Source of the DNA: DASYML01 sp034665545
Lineage (GTDB): Bacteria > Acidobacteriota > Blastocatellia > Pyrinomonadales > Pyrinomonadaceae
Length of the DNA stretch: 11,228 bases
Reading direction: 5' to 3'
NCBI GenBank assembly: GCA_034665545.1
Contig: JAXDFO010000389.1
Span: 1-11,228 of the forward strand
Positions 4,642-11,228 of this stretch are shown here, piece by piece. The first letter of the stretch is position 1; each line of letters begins with the position of its first letter. The notes under the pieces were generated by a model. The model was not told the origin of the DNA. It ran no database searches and saw only the letters and a list, made by a program, of their open reading frames with translations. Position numbers and translations under genes: made by a program.

Positions 4642-6967
4642 TGGATTTGACGATGACGAGGGTTTGGTCGTCGCCTCTCTCCTGTGTGGCGGACCATTTA
4701 TCTATCTCTGTGAAGATGGCGCGGCGCAGTTCGTCTGCGTCCAGCGAGCGATGTTCGACGGCGAACTGGACCAGCCTCTCTTCGCCGTACTCTTCGCCCG
4801 TGAATCGCTCGGCTTCGCTGATGCCGTCGGAGAAGATGAGCAGCGTGTCTCCGGGTTGGAGCAGTGTGTGGGCCTCTTCGTAGGTGGCCCAATCGAAGGC
4901 TCCGGTCATCATGCCGCCGGTCTTGAGCCGTTCGACCATGCCATCCTCGCGGACCAGAATAGCCGCGTTATGTCCCGCGTTAGTGTATCGGAGGGTGCGC
5001 GTGCTCTCTTCGTAGAGGGCCAGGAAGAGAGTCGCAAAGCGGTTGGCGTCCGTGCTCTGGCAGAGTTGGCGATTGATGTTCGCGGCCATACGCGAGACCG
5101 CGCCATCCAGACCGGCGTCCGCCATCACATGCGCGAGCAGCCTGGTGCCCCCGCCGCTTCCATCAACAGAAGCCGCGACGGCACGCTCCGCTATGTTCAA
5201 TCGCTCTGATGTGATGGTCGCCTGCGCGCGCAGGGCCGCTTGCAAATTTGACATCACGAGCGAGGCCGAGATGCCCTTGCCCGACACGTCGCCGAGCGCG
5301 AAGGCGACGAGGCCCGGCGCAATCTCCACGTAATCGTAATAGTCTCCGGCGACGCCGCGCGCCGCGCGACATTCCGCCGCCACCTCCACGCTCAAGAGGT
5401 CCGGCACGCGATGCGGAAATAATTGGGCCTGGACCTCTGCCGCAATCTCGACTTCGCGTTCGAGCCGCTCGCGCTCCACACGTTCGTGCAAAAGCGATTC
5501 GACGTTGGCGGACATCTCGTTGAATGCGCCCGCCAGTTCGCCCAGTTGGTCGTGCGAGCGCACGCTCACGCGATGCGAAAAGTCTCCGCCCTTGATGAAC
5601 CCCGTCGCCCTGTAGAGCCTGTGAACAGTGCCCGTCACGGCGCGCGTCATCCATGCGGCTGAGAGCACCGCCAGGAGTTCCAGCAGCAGAAAGAAGATGC
5701 CGATGCCGACCAGCACCCAGCGCAAGACTTGCCCGAAGAGACTGCCGGAAAGAATCTGCTGGCCGATGCCGCCGAGCGTCCAGTGAAAGAGAAATAACAG
5801 ATCCTGTTGCTGCTTGCCCGTCGTCCAGTTCGTGACGTTCTGTGTCACCGGGCCAATCGGCGTTTCGCTCTGTTCACCGAATTGGTCCTGCTTAAAACTG
5901 ACGACGACCTGCCCCCTTTTACTCGTCACTTTCCCGCTACCGAAATCAACGTTGATGTCCTCCTCCGGCTGCTTCGCCTGCTTGCCCGCGTTCTCCGTCG
6001 CGTGCTCGCTGCTGGCATCATTCGTCTGCCTGGTCCTTTTGGAATTGATGAAGAACGGGTGAATCTCAACGCCCGTGCTCTCGCGCAATTGCTGGACCAG
6101 CGCGCGGCTGACGGGCACGACGAGCAGTAAGGCGACGCTCTGGCCGCCCGCGCGTGCGCGCGCGACGGAGCGGATGGCGGTGGGCAGGAAAGGCTGCGTT
6201 GAATCTTCCGGCGCGGGGATGAAGGCGATGCCGCTCCACTCTTCCAGGCCGTTCAGCCAGGAGGGCAGAGGCGCATCCGTCCGGGTAACATCGCTCCCAG
6301 GGTTGCGCGTGTCTTCCGTGCCGGGGTCGCTGGCGAACTGCGCCGGGCCGTCCGCGCCTAGATAAGCATTCGTCTCCGCGTCGTCGCTCGCGCGACGCCA
6401 GACGGCCACGCGCGCGCCAGGCAGCGAGCCTTGCATCATCCTCGCCTGCTCATCGAGCCATGACTGTATCTGCTTATCGCTCGCGTTCGCGGGTTGCCGC
6501 AAGAGACCGTCACGCAAGAGGCGCGCGTTGGAGAGAACTTCGCGGCGCGTTTCGTCCATGTGCATAGAGACGATGCGCGGCTGGTCAGCGACCGAGACGC
6601 TGACGGCGAAGAGCGCGGCCAGCGTCGAGAGCAACACTATCGGCGTCAGGCCGACGAACAGGTAAGTCACTATCAAACGTCGCCGCACTTTCCATAAGAG
6701 ACGACGCTTGACCCATAGAAAGCCCTTGAGGCCGAAGTAGATGACGCTCGCCGCGACGGCTAGGAACGTGGCGAAGCCGAACAACCCCATCACGGGGTAG
6801 TCTTTATAAAAAGCATACTCGTGGACCAGCAGCCATATGCACAACAACGCGACGGCAACAAAGGCTACGCGCGGCATCACCCTGCGCAACAGGACGCGCA
6901 CGCCACCCGCCACCCTCTTTCCATCCCCATCCATCTCTTCAACCTTATCACTCATAAACTTCACCAT
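4634..6967 (-). CDS. membrane-anchored HAMP-SpoIIE (PP2C-type) serine phosphatase, RsbU-like
   Basis: 777-residue protein phosphatase of the PPM/SpoIIE type. Such enzymes normally dephosphorylate an anti-sigma-factor antagonist or another signalling protein. Predicted membrane segments lie at about 33-50, 58-80 and 98-127. A large extracytoplasmic region (about 128-405) follows, with a hydrophilic, low-complexity stretch around 305-345. The fourth membrane segment is at 412-440. The HAMP domain (about 440-495) contains DFSHRVSVRSHDQLGELAGAFNEM. A coiled coil with EREVEIAAEVQAQLFP (503-518) leads into the phosphatase domain. Metal-binding acidic residues are in place: GDYYD (541-545), GDVSGKG (559-565), SDG (713-715) and GDDQT (765-769), so the enzyme looks active. 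The N-terminal membrane arrangement (RRRLIVTYLFVGLTPIVLL) recalls NtrY-type sensors. Alternative starts exist at Met5 and Met12; no strong Shine-Dalgarno decides. No target is encoded in the window. Confidence 0.93.
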   Translation of the reverse strand: MVKFMSDKVEEMDGDGKRVAGGVRVLLRRVMPRVAFVAVALLCIWLLVHEYAFYKDYPVMGLFGFATFLAVAASVIYFGLKGFLWVKRRLLWKVRRRLIVTYLFVGLTPIVLLSTLAALFAVSVSVADQPRIVSMHMDETRREVLSNARLLRDGLLRQPANASDKQIQSWLDEQARMMQGSLPGARVAVWRRASDDAETNAYLGADGPAQFASDPGTEDTRNPGSDVTRTDAPLPSWLNGLEEWSGIAFIPAPEDSTQPFLPTAIRSVARARAGGQSVALLLVVPVSRALVQQLRESTGVEIHPFFINSKRTRQTNDASSEHATENAGKQAKQPEEDINVDFGSGKVTSKRGQVVVSFKQDQFGEQSETPIGPVTQNVTNWTTGKQQQDLLFLFHWTLGGIGQQILSGSLFGQVLRWVLVGIGIFFLLLELLAVLSAAWMTRAVTGTVHRLYRATGFIKGGDFSHRVSVRSHDQLGELAGAFNEMSANVESLLHERVERERLEREVEIAAEVQAQLFPHRVPDLLSVEVAAECRAARGVAGDYYDYVEIAPGLVAFALGDVSGKGISASLVMSNLQAALRAQATITSERLNIAERAVAASVDGSGGGTRLLAHVMADAGLDGAVSRMAANINRQLCQSTDANRFATLFLALYEESTRTLRYTNAGHNAAILVREDGMVERLKTGGMMTGAFDWATYEEAHTLLQPGDTLLIFSDGISEAERFTGEEYGEERLVQFAVEHRSLDADELRRAIFTEIDKWSATQERGDDQTLVIVKSTV

Positions 6968-6971
6968 TAAC

Positions 6972-7070
6972 GAACAGCAGGAGCCAGAAGTCAGGAGTCA
7001 GAAGTCAGGAGAAAAGCTGTTGGGTGTTGTCCCTTCTGGCTCCTGGATTCTGACTCCTGGCTCCTGTTCT
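6972..7070. repeat. heptad inverted repeat, copy 3 (between MFS and SpoIIE genes)
   Basis: The left arm (6972-7010) consists of units GAGCCAG, AAGTCAG, GAGTCAG, AAGTCAG and GAG after GAACAGCAG. The right arm (about 7033-7070) reads back as GAACAG, GAGCCAG, GAGTCAG, AATCCAG and GAGCCAG. Pairing is good but gapped by one or two units, as expected if units are gained and lost. It fills most of the 127 bp between the MFS stop and the phosphatase start on the minus strand, where it may act as terminator or processing site. Confidence 0.75.
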
Positions 7071-7094
7071 TACGTTGCGCGTCCGGCCCTTGTT

Positions 7095-8447
7095 TCATCC
7101 GGCGGATGCGAGGAGGGCTTCTTCGTCCTTCTCCTCTGCGGCCCGCGCGGCCTCGTTCGACGCGGGCAGGTGCAGGCTGCCCGAAACGAAGAGCAGCAGC
7201 CAGACGATGCCCGGACTGGCCGAGAGCAGGCCGGAGATGACCATCAACGCGCGCGGCGAAATCAGATGCAGCGACCATCCGGCCATGACGGTCGTGATGC
7301 TCGTGACCAGTATTTCCGCCGCGCGGTCGGTCGTGATGACGCGCCCGCGCAGGTGGTCCGGCAAGAGACGCACGAGCAGCGTATCCTGTATCCCGAACTC
7401 TGCGGCGATGACGACGCGCGAGATGAGTATGACGAGGCTCGACAGCAAGAGCGTCGGCATCAGTCCCGCCAGGGCGAACAGAACCCCGTGCGTGAAGATG
7501 GTCCAACCGATGAACCTCACGGTCAACCCATGCAACTCCACGCGCGAGCCTACGCGACGGGCCAACATCATTCCTATGAAGAGGCCCGCGCCCGAAGCCG
7601 TGTAAATCGCGGCCACGTTCTCATCCGCCTGCCAGCCGCCCTGACGCGCGAAGACCTCGCTGCCGAGCCGGTCATAAACCAGGTAGATTGCGCCCCCGCC
7701 GATGGCCCACAAGATATTCATGCCGAGCAAGGCCGCGACCAGTCTATGCTCCACGATATAGGACCAGCCCTCGCGCAAGTCCGTCCACAAACGCGGGCGG
7801 CCTCTCTCCATCTCCGCCGGTCCAATAGCGCGTCTCTCATCATTCTCCGCCCGGACCATTTCCCTGCCGGGGATGAGCCAGATTGAATACGCGGAGATGA
7901 TGAAGGAGACCGCGTTGACGATGAAGGCGACGGCGTAACCGAAGCGCGCGGAGGCCGCGCCGCCGAGCGCAGCGCCCACGGCCATTAACAGAAAGCGCGA
8001 TGAGAACATCAGCGCGTTGCCCGCCAGTAATCCTTCATCGCCGGTCACGTTTGCCAGCGCGCCGTTCTTCGCCGCCTCGAAGAAGGCCGTCAGCAACGCC
8101 AGCATGACCGTGCAGGTATAACCTATCCAGAGGTCTTCCGGCCTTCTCACGAGCAGGAAGCCGAGCGCGACGAGGCCGCGCGCACAGTCCGACACGATCA
8201 TCACCGTGCGCCTGGACCAACGATCCGCGAAGGCTCCCGCCACAGGCGCGAAGAGCGCGAACGGAATGAGTCGCAGGACCAGTATCAATGCCGTCGCCTC
8301 AGGCGCGCCCAGCGTCACCTTGCGGACCAGACCCAACACGGCGATGAGGTTGAACCAGCTTCCGAGTTCGGAAACCACCTGCCCGGACCACAATCGTCTG
8401 AACGAACGATTGCGCCGCAGTAGTTGCATATAAGTCAGCGATGTCAT
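7095..8447 (-). CDS. MFS transporter, EntS-like (MFS_3) exporter family
   Basis: 450-residue inner-membrane major facilitator. The N-terminus (RNRSFRRLWSGQVVSELGSWF, residues 12-32, then a first hydrophobic segment) is characteristic of the MFS_3/enterobactin-exporter-like branch. About 10-12 hydrophobic segments are spread over residues 25-425. The cytoplasmic loop motif GAFADRWSRR (71-80) matches MFS motif A (GxxxDRxGRR). A second loop with LPDHLRGRV near the corresponding site of the C-terminal half supports an intact two-fold transporter. The substrate cannot be told from sequence; drug, siderophore or lipid export are all possible. The start is supported by a strong Shine-Dalgarno, GAGGTGAG (8450-8457), two bases before the ATG. 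The tail after residue 430 is a short charged cytoplasmic extension. A terminator-like hairpin upstream separates it from the enoyl-CoA hydratase gene. Confidence 0.9.
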   Translation of the reverse strand: MTSLTYMQLLRRNRSFRRLWSGQVVSELGSWFNLIAVLGLVRKVTLGAPEATALILVLRLIPFALFAPVAGAFADRWSRRTVMIVSDCARGLVALGFLLVRRPEDLWIGYTCTVMLALLTAFFEAAKNGALANVTGDEGLLAGNALMFSSRFLLMAVGAALGGAASARFGYAVAFIVNAVSFIISAYSIWLIPGREMVRAENDERRAIGPAEMERGRPRLWTDLREGWSYIVEHRLVAALLGMNILWAIGGGAIYLVYDRLGSEVFARQGGWQADENVAAIYTASGAGLFIGMMLARRVGSRVELHGLTVRFIGWTIFTHGVLFALAGLMPTLLLSSLVILISRVVIAAEFGIQDTLLVRLLPDHLRGRVITTDRAAEILVTSITTVMAGWSLHLISPRALMVISGLLSASPGIVWLLLFVSGSLHLPASNEAARAAEEKDEEALLASAG

Positions 8448-8449
8448 AA

Positions 8450-8457
8450 CTCACCTC
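8450..8457 (-). promoter_or_regulatory. ribosome binding site of the MFS gene
   Basis: GAGGTGAG on the minus strand ends two bases before ATG. It is the clearest Shine-Dalgarno in the window; most of its neighbours have weak or no recognisable site. Confidence 0.7.
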
Positions 8458-8477
8458 AACACTTCATCCAATGGAAA

Positions 8478-8505
8478 GAGCCGCCGGATTCAATCCTGGC
8501 GGCTC
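8478..8505 (-). terminator. hairpin terminator after the enoyl-CoA hydratase gene
   Basis: GAGCCGCC and GGCGGCTC form a perfect 8-bp stem. It is extended inwards by GGA/TCC across a one-base bulge, with a 5-nt loop. On the minus strand the stem is followed by CTCTTTCC, a short U-rich tail. It lies 32 bp after the stop of the enoyl-CoA hydratase gene and 30 bp before the MFS start, which suggests separate transcription units or attenuation between them. Confidence 0.55.
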
Positions 8506-8536
8506 GCAGCCTTTTCGGAAAACCTGTCGAAACGTT

Positions 8537-9334
8537 TCATCCACCGACGAACCTGGGTGGCCGTTTCTCCATAAAGGCTGCGACGCCTTCCCTGAAATCT
8601 CTCGTTTGTCCAGACTGAAGCTGCGCCTTGTGCTCCAGGTCCAATTGCGCGCTGTAATCGTTGCTTGCGCTCGCTTCCAACAGTTGCTTGATGCGTCCGA
8701 TTGTGGCGGTCGGCGCTTGAGCCAGCCGCGCCGCCATCTTGTAAGCCTCGCTCATCAACTCTTCGTCGGGCCAGACGGCGTTAATCATCCCCATCTCAGC
8801 GGCGCGCGCAGCCTCGACCGTCTCTCCCAACATCAACATCTCCGTCGCCCGCTTGAGGCCCACGAGGCGCGGCAAGATGAATGTGCCGCCGCAATCGGGT
8901 GATAATCCGATTTTGATGAAAGCCTCGTTAAAGCGCGCGCTGACGGAGGCTAGAACGAGGTCGCAGGCTAGAGCGAGGTTGCAGCCCGCGCCGAACGCTG
9001 GACCATTAACGGCGGCGATGACGGGCAAGGGCGTGCGCCTGATGAGCATGATGCACTCATGCAGGAAGCGCAGAGGCTCCTCGAAGAACGCTTCAATTTT
9101 GCCCTCTCGCGCCGCTATCTTCTGCATCTCGCGCAAGTCTCCGCCCGCGCAGAAAGCACGCCCCGCGCCCGTCAGAATCACGGCCCGCGCCTCGCGCTCG
9201 CGCGCTTCATTCATGGCCGCGCAAAACTCGCGGGCCAACTCAAGCGTCAGCGCGTTGAGCGAGTCCGGGCGATTGAGCGTGATAATCGCCACCGCCGGGT
9301 CTCGCATTTCTAATTGGAGCGTTTCATAACTCAT
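8537..9334 (-). CDS. enoyl-CoA hydratase/isomerase family protein, PaaG-like
   Basis: 265-residue crotonase-fold enzyme acting on an acyl-CoA thioester in the cytoplasm. The oxyanion-hole segments are present: CAGGDL (62-67) and NGPAFGAGCNLALACD (110-125). Both glutamates of classical enoyl-CoA hydratase are replaced: Asn119 stands where GxGCE carries the first, and Phe139 where FGQPE carries the second. Instead it has KIGLSPDCGGT (141-151) with Asp147, the pattern of PaaG-type isomerases (ring-epoxide or double-bond isomerisation in phenylacetate-type pathways). Isomerase chemistry is therefore more likely than hydration. No other phenylacetate or beta-oxidation genes are nearby, so the substrate is unknown. 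ATG at 9334 (MSYETLQLEM) fits family length; in-frame TTG/GTG starts at 9355 and 9352 would add six or seven residues. Confidence 0.9.
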   Translation of the reverse strand: MSYETLQLEMRDPAVAIITLNRPDSLNALTLELAREFCAAMNEAREREARAVILTGAGRAFCAGGDLREMQKIAAREGKIEAFFEEPLRFLHECIMLIRRTPLPVIAAVNGPAFGAGCNLALACDLVLASVSARFNEAFIKIGLSPDCGGTFILPRLVGLKRATEMLMLGETVEAARAAEMGMINAVWPDEELMSEAYKMAARLAQAPTATIGRIKQLLEASASNDYSAQLDLEHKAQLQSGQTRDFREGVAAFMEKRPPRFVGG

Positions 9335-9592
9335 CACGGATGCAGCATTCACCAACTACAAACTCGGAAAAAAGTTTACGCGCGCTGGCCGAAGCGCAAA
9401 GTACAACTCAGGCTAACGCGTGGCTTAAAGGGAGCGCGCCGCCAACTTATAAAACGTTTTCTCTTGTCTACGGTCACTCAACGGCGCGAAAGTGGTCTTG
9501 CTATGTGCCTGATATTTCGGGCCGTCAAGTTTGCTATACGGAAGTGGCCGCCGATTTGTTCTGAAACTGAGCAAGCGGGCAGCCGCTTAAAG
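9335..9592. other. 258-bp gap between zinc-ribbon and enoyl-CoA hydratase genes
   Basis: Less GC-rich than the flanking genes. On the minus strand a small hairpin, AAGCGG/CCGCTT with a 4-nt loop (9573-9588), lies 4 bp after the zinc-ribbon stop and could end that transcript, though it lacks a U-tract. An AT-rich stretch around 9445-9470 (TTATAAAACGTTTT) may hold the promoter for the enoyl-CoA hydratase gene, but no well-spaced pair of hexamers is visible. A 74-codon plus-strand frame (9340-9564) is open but has no recognisable protein character. Confidence 0.4.
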
Positions 9593-9898
9593 TTAAGTGC
9601 GCTGGGCGCGGCCCGCGCTGAAGCAATCGCTACAGAGGACGGGCCTGCCGCTCGAAGGCTTGAAGGGCACGGTATCGCTCTTACCGCATTGGTCGCAGGT
9701 GATTTCAAAACGCTGACGGTCGCCGCCGCCACCGCCGCCGCCCCTGGCCCCTCCGCCAAACTGGGAGCGGCGCGCATCTCTACAATCTTTGCATCGCTTC
9801 GGCTGGCTCAGGTTGCGTTCGTTGTAATACTCCTGTTCGCGCTCCGTGAAGGGGAAAGTGTTCCCGCAATCAGCGCATGTAATGTCAACGTCTGGCAT
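9593..9898 (-). CDS. small double zinc-ribbon protein with CxxC-x17-CxxC domain
   Basis: 101 residues with two four-cysteine zinc ribbons. The first has C8-x2-C11 and C36-x2-C39 separated by 24 residues, with the sequence ITCADCGNTFPFTEREQEYY typical of the short 'probable zinc-ribbon' (zf-trcl) family. The second, C68-x2-C71 and C89-x2-C92 separated by exactly 17 residues, fits the CxxC-x17-CxxC domain family. They are joined by an Arg/Gly linker (about 44-60) with an uninterrupted run of seven glycines. Proteins of this sort are small, abundant and suspected to bind RNA or ribosomes, but no biochemical role is established. The eight cysteines imply two bound zinc ions. ATG is preceded by GGAG about 11 nt upstream. 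It stands alone, with a 282-bp gap containing possible stem-loops on its 5' side. Confidence 0.85.
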   Translation of the reverse strand: MPDVDITCADCGNTFPFTEREQEYYNERNLSQPKRCKDCRDARRSQFGGGARGGGGGGGDRQRFEITCDQCGKSDTVPFKPSSGRPVLCSDCFSAGRAQRT

Positions 9899-10180
9899 GG
9901 TCTCTTGTCTCCGTTTGAAAGCGAAGCGGGATAGATGACTCCGCCCTCATGTTCTGATCGAGCACCCTACGCTCGTTTCGGCTCTCCTCGGAACGCTTGA
10001 AGAGTTAACGCGCCCGTGAAGCCCCTGGCTAGATTACTCAAACGCCTCGCCCGCGCATGGCGTTCTGGATGCGGGACTTTTGAGTGCTAGGAAGTTTACT
10101 CCACCCACGCATCCATATACAAACTTTTTTAGCGATCTTCGGCGGGCCGTAGACGGTCAAAGATAGCTTGCCTTTCATAC
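9899..10180 (-). other. 282-bp gap with several inverted repeats (possible structured leader)
   Basis: No gene is seen. In the order transcribed on the minus strand, the inverted repeats are as follows. AGCTATCTT/AAGATCGCT (10131-10168) pair at 8 of 9 positions. TGGATGCG/CGCATCCA (10066-10073 with 10108-10115) are perfect. ACTCAAA/TTTGAGT (10036-10042 with 10079-10085) are perfect and enclose a second CCCGC..AT/ATGCGGG pairing. CGAGC/GCTCG with a 7-nt loop lies at 9959-9975. The middle two overlap and exclude each other. A run of six A follows the first on the minus strand, so that hairpin is not an intrinsic terminator for the deacetylase gene. It may be a 5' leader of the zinc-ribbon gene. 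Confidence 0.4.
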
Positions 10181-11131
10181 TCAACGCCCACTGTTCGCAA
10201 GGGCAGCGACGTGCGTGCGGACGGTCTCACCGAGGGTGTCCAGGTTATAGCCGCCTTCGAGGCATGAGATGAGGCGGCCCGCGCACGCATCATGGGCCCA
10301 CTGTTTGACCGTCTCTGTCATGAGCATGAAATCTTCGTCCTGAAGTTTCAGTTGGCCCAGAGGGTCGGCCTCGTGTGCATCGAAGCCTGCCGAGATGATG
10401 ATGAAGTCCGGCTTGAACTTCGCGCTTATCTCTTCGAGCGCGGCCTCGAACATACGCCTCTGCTCGTGCCGCGCAGTGGCCGCGCGCACCGGCGCGTTAA
10501 GTGTGTAACCGCGACCGCGCCCCAGGCCCGTCTCGCCGCGCGCGCCCGTGCCCGGATACCAGGGATACTGGTGCATCGAAAAGAAGAACACGGTCGGGTC
10601 ATCATAAAAGATTCCCTGCGTGCCGTTGCCATGATGCACATCCCAATCAACGATAGCGACGCGCTCTATCTCTTTATAATGAGTCTGCGCGTAACGCGCG
10701 GCGATGGCGACGTTGTTGAAGAGGCAAAAGCCCATGCTGGTCTCTGCGGTCGCGTGATGTCCGGGCGGTCGCACCGCGACGAAGGCGTTGCGAGCCTCGC
10801 CATTCATGACCGTCTCAATCGCGCGACATGCGCCGCCCGCTCCGTGCAGCGCGGCATCCAACGAACGCATAGAAACGATGGTGTCCGCATCAAGATAACC
10901 GAGACCTTCGCTGACCGCGCGCTCGACCCGCTTGTACTGCTGCGGCGAATGGCACGCCTGCACGTCGCCGCGCGGCGCGGGTCTGGCCCGGACCTCCAAT
11001 AAATTGGTCCATAAATCCACATCACCGCGCAGGGCTTCCATCAAGACCTGATAACGTTCCGGTCTCTCAGGATGATGCTCGCCCGTCTCGTGCTCCATAA
11101 AAACAGGATGATGAATAATCGCAGTCGTCAT
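10181..11131 (-). CDS. histone deacetylase family amidohydrolase (class II-like)
   Basis: 316-residue zinc-dependent deacetylase of the arginase/deacetylase fold. Bacterial members act on acetylated proteins, polyamines or acetoin-utilisation enzymes. The signature EHHPERPER (18-26) is near the start. Next come RPPGHHA (121-127) with the catalytic His125-His126 pair, and GFCLFNNVAIAA (134-145). The metal-binding DWDVHHGNGT (162-171) contains Asp164 and His166, and SAGFDAHEADPLG (247-259) contains the third ligand, Asp251. LEGGYN (291-296) places the transition-state tyrosine at 295. All catalytic positions are intact, and the length is normal for the stand-alone bacterial enzyme. The start at 11131 (MTTAIIHHPVF) matches the family; an in-frame start 10 codons upstream would add residues without similarity. 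The substrate cannot be told from sequence, and no acetoin or polyamine genes are in the window. Confidence 0.93.
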   Translation of the reverse strand: MTTAIIHHPVFMEHETGEHHPERPERYQVLMEALRGDVDLWTNLLEVRARPAPRGDVQACHSPQQYKRVERAVSEGLGYLDADTIVSMRSLDAALHGAGGACRAIETVMNGEARNAFVAVRPPGHHATAETSMGFCLFNNVAIAARYAQTHYKEIERVAIVDWDVHHGNGTQGIFYDDPTVFFFSMHQYPWYPGTGARGETGLGRGRGYTLNAPVRAATARHEQRRMFEAALEEISAKFKPDFIIISAGFDAHEADPLGQLKLQDEDFMLMTETVKQWAHDACAGRLISCLEGGYNLDTLGETVRTHVAALANSGR

Positions 11132-11228
11132 GCCAGGAATTATGCGAGACCGCGTTCGCACAGGTCAACAAGGCAACGGTCGGTCGTCAGTGTTCACTTC
11201 AATGAGTTCCGTTCTTACTGACCATTTC
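11132..11228. other. right-edge region upstream of the deacetylase gene
   Basis: Too short to interpret. On the minus strand one frame is open from the edge to a TGA at 11165-11167 (20 codons ending DDRPLPC). It could be the C-terminus of an upstream gene 33 bp before the deacetylase start, or chance. No promoter hexamers stand out. Confidence 0.2.

Noticed and set aside
3481..7070. CRISPR array
   Set aside because: The repeats are clustered 7-mers in inverted arms at three separate sites, with no regular 30-40 bp spacers and no cas genes.
6837..7886. Long open plus-strand frame (349 codons)
   Set aside because: It runs antisense through the start of the SpoIIE gene, the intergenic repeat and the C-terminal half of the MFS gene. 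Its translation is Arg/Gln/Asp-rich without domain character, as expected for a high-GC shadow frame.
9340..9564. Possible 74-residue plus-strand protein divergent from the enoyl-CoA hydratase gene
   Set aside because: No ribosome binding site, no recognisable domain, and a serine/threonine-rich composition that fits a chance frame in a non-coding gap. It is kept only as a remark in the gap entry.
9899..10180. tRNA or other known structural RNA
   Set aside because: No T-loop GTTCRA, no acceptor-stem pairing and no anticodon arm could be found on either strand.
10292..11002. Plus-strand open frame of 236 codons
   Set aside because: It is antisense to the deacetylase gene, which has every family motif.
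11001..11013. Another TTGGTCC-like motif resembling the kinase palindrome arm
   Set aside because: It lies inside the deacetylase coding sequence and is explained by the codons for LWTNLL; no inverted partner.

Overview
The window is about 60% GC and densely coded. The gene mix points to a soil-type Acidobacteriota, possibly class Blastocatellia. It includes a DUF4388-DnaJ fusion, a variant HD-GYP protein, an RsbU-like phosphatase and a CxxC-x17-CxxC zinc ribbon. Intergenic inverted repeats are built from 7-base units such as CAGGAGT/CAGAAGT. This taxonomic call is inference from gene style; no rRNA or other marker is present.

Layout. From 1 to 1381 (minus) lies a GAF-like/HisKA/HATPase sensor kinase that runs off the left edge. 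It has a good sigma70-type promoter, with an AT-rich palindrome at the presumed transcription start. Divergent from it are three plus-strand genes: DUF4388-DnaJ (1620-2741), a variant HD-GYP protein (2860-3624) and, 11 bp later, an unrecognised protein with a faint resemblance to D12-class DNA adenine methylases (3636-4574). These converge on a minus-strand run, read from right to left: a histone-deacetylase-family amidohydrolase (10181-11131), a small double zinc-ribbon protein (9593-9898), a PaaG-like enoyl-CoA isomerase/hydratase (8537-9334), an MFS exporter (7095-8447) and a membrane HAMP-SpoIIE phosphatase (4634-6967). The minus-strand genes are 89 to 282 bp apart. At least one terminator-like hairpin (8478-8505) lies between them, so they are probably not one operon.

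How the genes work together. The left half is a signalling and regulation neighbourhood: histidine kinase, DUF4388 regulator, HD-GYP-like protein and PP2C phosphatase. None of these has an obvious dedicated partner inside the window (no receiver, anti-sigma factor, anti-anti-sigma factor or GGDEF protein). The right half is mostly metabolic or housekeeping.

The most distinctive structure is a family of three heptanucleotide-based inverted repeats (3481-3627, 4577-4641, 6972-7070). One copy forms the reading frame for the C-terminal tail of the HD-GYP protein, and another supplies the stop codon of the phosphatase gene. Several regulatory enzymes also carry changes at normally conserved active-site positions (histidine kinase, HD-GYP, methylase-like protein). 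I see no CRISPR array, transposase, phage gene, tRNA or rRNA, and no clear new defence system.
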